64,000 bases of DNA from Halobacillus massiliensis. Lineage in GTDB: Bacteria > Bacillota > Bacilli > Bacillales > Halobacillaceae. The notes below the pieces were generated by a model. That model saw only the letters and a list, made by a program, of their open reading frames with translations. It ran no database searches and had not been told where the DNA came from. A program made the translations under genes and the position numbers. Positions 62,172 through 64,000 of the stretch are shown here, one piece after another; position 1 is the stretch's first letter; each line of letters begins with the position of its first letter. The stretch spans positions 4,064,541 through 4,128,540 of the forward strand of contig NZ_LT800499.1 in assembly GCF_900166625.1 (NCBI RefSeq), written 5' to 3'.

Positions 62172-62657
62172 TCACCTCATTCGATTTGTCATAAAGTAAC
62201 CCGCGGCCTCCCAAAGAGAAATTTTCCCTGTAGAAATTTGATAATGCTTAGAGGCGCTAAGGGGTGTCTTGCTGTCTTCTGTTAAAAAACTATGATTGGT
62301 TGACCTTCCTGTGGTGATAGCTAATTCCTTACCTATCAACTGGTCAATGTCTGTCATATACACCCAACCATCTTTAATAAAAGTATCTTTACCTGCATCA
62401 TTAGGAACACCCGCTCCAAATGTTTTAAAACGTGTGTCTTTTAATACGATCTGATCGTCTTTAACGACAAATATTTCTTCCCAATCCTCTTTCTCCACCG
62501 AGTGCTGCCAGCGAATAGAAAATGAAGCATCCCGGCTGTAAAAAATAGCCGCTTCTGCTTTTCCATCAGTTGAAACCATCACAACAGAAATAAAGTTCCA
62601 CATGATGGAAAATAGGAGAAGGATAAAGATCGCTAATATCCAATATAATTTTTTCAT
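62172..62657 (-). CDS. DUF1850 domain protein, TRAP-associated
   Basis: A 161-aa protein with one N-terminal membrane helix (LYWILAIFILLLFSIMWNF) and an external DUF1850 domain: FSIRWQHSVEKEDWEEIFVV, TRFKTFGAGVPND. DUF1850 proteins are encoded almost only with TAXI-TRAP genes and are thought to help the binding protein or permease. The ATG is preceded by a weak ribosome site, and an attenuating terminator separates it from the binding-protein gene upstream. Confidence 0.88.
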   Translation of the reverse strand: MKKLYWILAIFILLLFSIMWNFISVVMVSTDGKAEAAIFYSRDASFSIRWQHSVEKEDWEEIFVVKDDQIVLKDTRFKTFGAGVPNDAGKDTFIKDGWVYMTDIDQLIGKELAITTGRSTNHSFLTEDSKTPLSASKHYQISTGKISLWEAAGYFMTNRMR

Positions 62658-62669
62658 AGCTGTATTTTA

Positions 62670-62697
62670 AAAAGGGCATCGAGATAGATGCCCCTTT
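62670..62697 (-). terminator. internal terminator/attenuator after the TAXI binding-protein gene
   Basis: AAAAGGGCATC pairs with GATGCCCCTTT around GAGATA; on the minus strand TTTTTAAAA follows. It lies between the first and second genes of the operon, so it should lower permease expression relative to the abundant binding protein. Confidence 0.8.
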
Positions 62698-62700
62698 TGT

Positions 62701-63693
62701 TTACTCCAGAATGCCTTGTTCTTCATAAAATTTCTCTGCTCCCGGGTGAAGCGGTGCAATCAAATCTTTAGCGATTTCATCTCTGTCCAGCTCATTTAGT
62801 ACACCAACAGAAACACTGTCTGATCCTAAATATTCGTAATAACGTTTCGTTAAATCGTAAACAAGATCTTCGCTCAAGTCAGGAGAGACGGTAATCATGT
62901 TTTGAATACCTACTGTTTTAACTTCCTTTTCAAGATCGTAAGCAGCTTCATCACCGGCTTCGATTGTGTATTCTTTATAGAAAGGAGCGGCTTCAAATAA
63001 TTTCTCAGCCGTTTCATCTTTAATTTCTACAAAGTTAATGCCCTGCTGCTGCATTAAATCTGTGATATTGCTGTTTGGTACACCTGATGTAAAGAATGCG
63101 GCATCCAGGTTCCCGTTTTTCATTTCCTGTACACTATCGGCATAACCTGTATGAGTAACTTTTGAAAGATCATCATAAGTAAGATCAACGGCTTCTAATA
63201 CTTTCTTAGCACTTTGTTCTACTCCAGATCCAACTTCCCCTACTCCTACTTTTTTCCCTGCTAAATCCTCAACCGTCTCAATTCCACTGCCTTCTAAAGC
63301 GACAATTTGAACAACGTTTTGATACATGCCAGCCATGGCTTGTACATCTACTGCTTCACCTTCAAATTGGCCGACTCCTTCAATTGCATCGTACCCCACA
63401 TCGCTCATAATAATAGACATCTGGTTTAGTCCATCCTTAATGTTCTGGATGTTTGCTACGGAAGCACCTGTAGATTCAACCGTTACGTTTCCTACATGTT
63501 CACTTTCTTCAAAAATCGGCTTTAAAGCTCCGCCAATCGGATAATAGGCTCCGGAAGTTCCTCCCGTTCCAAAGACGATGGACTGTTCACTACCGGAATC
63601 GCCGCCTTCACCACCAGCTTCACCATCTCCGCCGCAAGCAGCAAGAACCAACACTAAGGCAAGAGTAAAAATAAAGGATAATCGCTTTATCAT
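62701..63693 (-). CDS. TAXI family TRAP solute-binding lipoprotein
   Basis: A 330-aa extracytoplasmic binding lipoprotein: lipobox LAAC (Cys19 region) in MIKRLSFIFTLALVLVLAAC, an acidic Gly/Glu linker, then the TAXI domain with FGTGGTSGAYYPIGGAL, TVESTGASVANIQNIKDG, the KKVGVGEVGSGVEQSAKKVLEA segment and GNLDAAFFTSGVPN. It binds an organic acid and hands it to the fused permease. The ATG at 63693 has CGGAGGAAT upstream; the longer frame from 63798 passes through the control region and is not used. Confidence 0.93.
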   Translation of the reverse strand: MIKRLSFIFTLALVLVLAACGGDGEAGGEGGDSGSEQSIVFGTGGTSGAYYPIGGALKPIFEESEHVGNVTVESTGASVANIQNIKDGLNQMSIIMSDVGYDAIEGVGQFEGEAVDVQAMAGMYQNVVQIVALEGSGIETVEDLAGKKVGVGEVGSGVEQSAKKVLEAVDLTYDDLSKVTHTGYADSVQEMKNGNLDAAFFTSGVPNSNITDLMQQQGINFVEIKDETAEKLFEAAPFYKEYTIEAGDEAAYDLEKEVKTVGIQNMITVSPDLSEDLVYDLTKRYYEYLGSDSVSVGVLNELDRDEIAKDLIAPLHPGAEKFYEEQGILE

Positions 63694-63730
63694 AAAAATT
63701 CCTCCGTTTTCATAATTTAATCTCACGCTT

Positions 63731-63745
63731 ATGTTAACGCTTACA
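63731..63745. promoter_or_regulatory. probable cre site of the TRAP operon
   Basis: ATGTTAACGCTTACA matches the cre consensus WTGNAANCGNWNNCW with one mismatch (T for A at position 5). It lies 38 bases upstream of the binding-protein ATG, suggesting CcpA repression. Confidence 0.6.
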
Positions 63746-63763
63746 ACAATAATTTTGAATATT

Positions 63764-63798
63764 ATGACCATATTGAATGTTTTGTTCATTTTGGTCAT
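63764..63798. promoter_or_regulatory. 35-bp dyad, candidate operator of the TRAP operon
   Basis: ATGACCA (63764-63770) and TGGTCAT (63792-63798) are inverted, with an inner pair TGAA/TTCA. Being directly downstream of the response-regulator gene and upstream of the operon, it may be the site bound by that regulator. Confidence 0.5.
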
Positions 63799-63832
63799 AA
63801 AAAAACTGCCTCTGTTTTAACTTGAGACAGTT
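63799..63832 (-). terminator. terminator after the response-regulator gene
   Basis: On the minus strand AAAACTGTCTC pairs with GAGGCAGTTTT (one mismatch) around AAGTTAAAACA and is followed by TTT. Confidence 0.85.
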
Positions 63833-63835
63833 TTC

Positions 63836-64000
63836 TTAATTATGAGCTTTATACCGATTAACCGGACGGCCGACTGCTCCATATTGGATATCAAGTTCTA
63901 CCTCTCCTATGTTTTTTAAATAGTCAAGGTATCTCCGTGCGGTAACCCGGGCGATTCCGATTCCATCAGCGACTTGTTCAGCGGATAATGCCTCTTCCTT
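63836..64000 (-). CDS. response regulator, CitT/DcuR-type, C-terminal part
   Basis: The window edge cuts this gene. The visible 54 residues are its C-terminal DNA-binding part: LSAEQVADGIGIARVTARRYLDYL, then DIQYGAVGRPVNRYK. This wording is typical of the CitT/DcuR/MalR family of two-component regulators that respond to external carboxylates. The gene lies 140 bases upstream of the TAXI binding-protein gene, on the same strand, so it likely turns on the TRAP operon. The sensor kinase should lie further upstream, outside the window. Confidence 0.9.
   Translation of the reverse strand, partial: KEEALSAEQVADGIGIARVTARRYLDYLKNIGEVELDIQYGAVGRPVNRYKAHN

Overview
The window reads as chromosome from a low-GC, Gram-positive, spore-former-type bacterium of the family Bacillaceae. 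The high content of acidic residues in many proteins, the Bacillus-style control sites (Fur, Rex, XylR, CcpA cre) and strong AGGAGG ribosome sites suggest a moderately halophilic genus such as Halobacillus or a near relative. The genus is an inference. Almost every gene is recognisable. There are no rRNA or tRNA genes, prophage, IS transposase or CRISPR array.

Layout. 1-7.5 kb: glutaminase, a Fur-controlled ferric-siderophore uptake system (two permeases, a binding lipoprotein and a ferredoxin-NADP reductase-like protein, but no ATPase), and a PadR-chromate transporter operon. 7.5-16 kb: a GAF-PAS-GGDEF-EAL c-di-GMP protein overlapping a thiamine-diphosphate enzyme, a PCYCGC lipoprotein, an alanine/sodium symporter, a YceI protein and UV endonuclease UvsE. 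16-28 kb: a frameshifted NERD gene, a 450-bp pyrimidine-rich degenerate tandem repeat, several housekeeping or unknown genes, a RibF-like protein, an RSH-type HD protein, and two divergently transcribed MurE-like ligases that both lack the usual DNPR motif. 28-42 kb: amino-acid oxidase, sortase-anchored excalibur protein, thioredoxin reductase, threonine synthase, SIMPL protein, cydDC with a Rex site, an LtaS-like enzyme with Ser in place of the Thr nucleophile, and an oxidoreductase. 42-49 kb: a secreted LVIVD-repeat protein, an HTH-SulP-UspA operon, a hidden type I toxin-antitoxin locus (33-aa Hol-Tox-like peptide), a frameshifted aminotransferase and an RpiR regulator. 49-58 kb: xylan/xylose use (galM, aldo/keto reductase, xylBA, xylR, GH43 beta-xylosidase) with a XylR operator and a cre site. 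58-64 kb: a TAXI-type TRAP uptake operon fused to two catabolic genes (FAH family, SDR) and the tail of a CitT/DcuR-type response regulator.

Four intergenic stretches (about 27.65-28.13, 33.77-34.32, 49.17-49.63 and 57.70-58.22 kb) carry copies of the same pair of palindromic elements, called A and B here. They are bounded by inverted GTTCCGTTTA-like ends and always stand in the order A-spacer-B when read on one strand. Three of the four lie between convergent genes. They look like a non-autonomous mobile or structural repeat family.

Four genes (NERD protein, DUF1450 protein, a small unknown gene after the MBL hydrolase, and the aminotransferase) are each broken by one base, mostly in short homopolymers. 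This could be real decay or an indel problem in this assembly.
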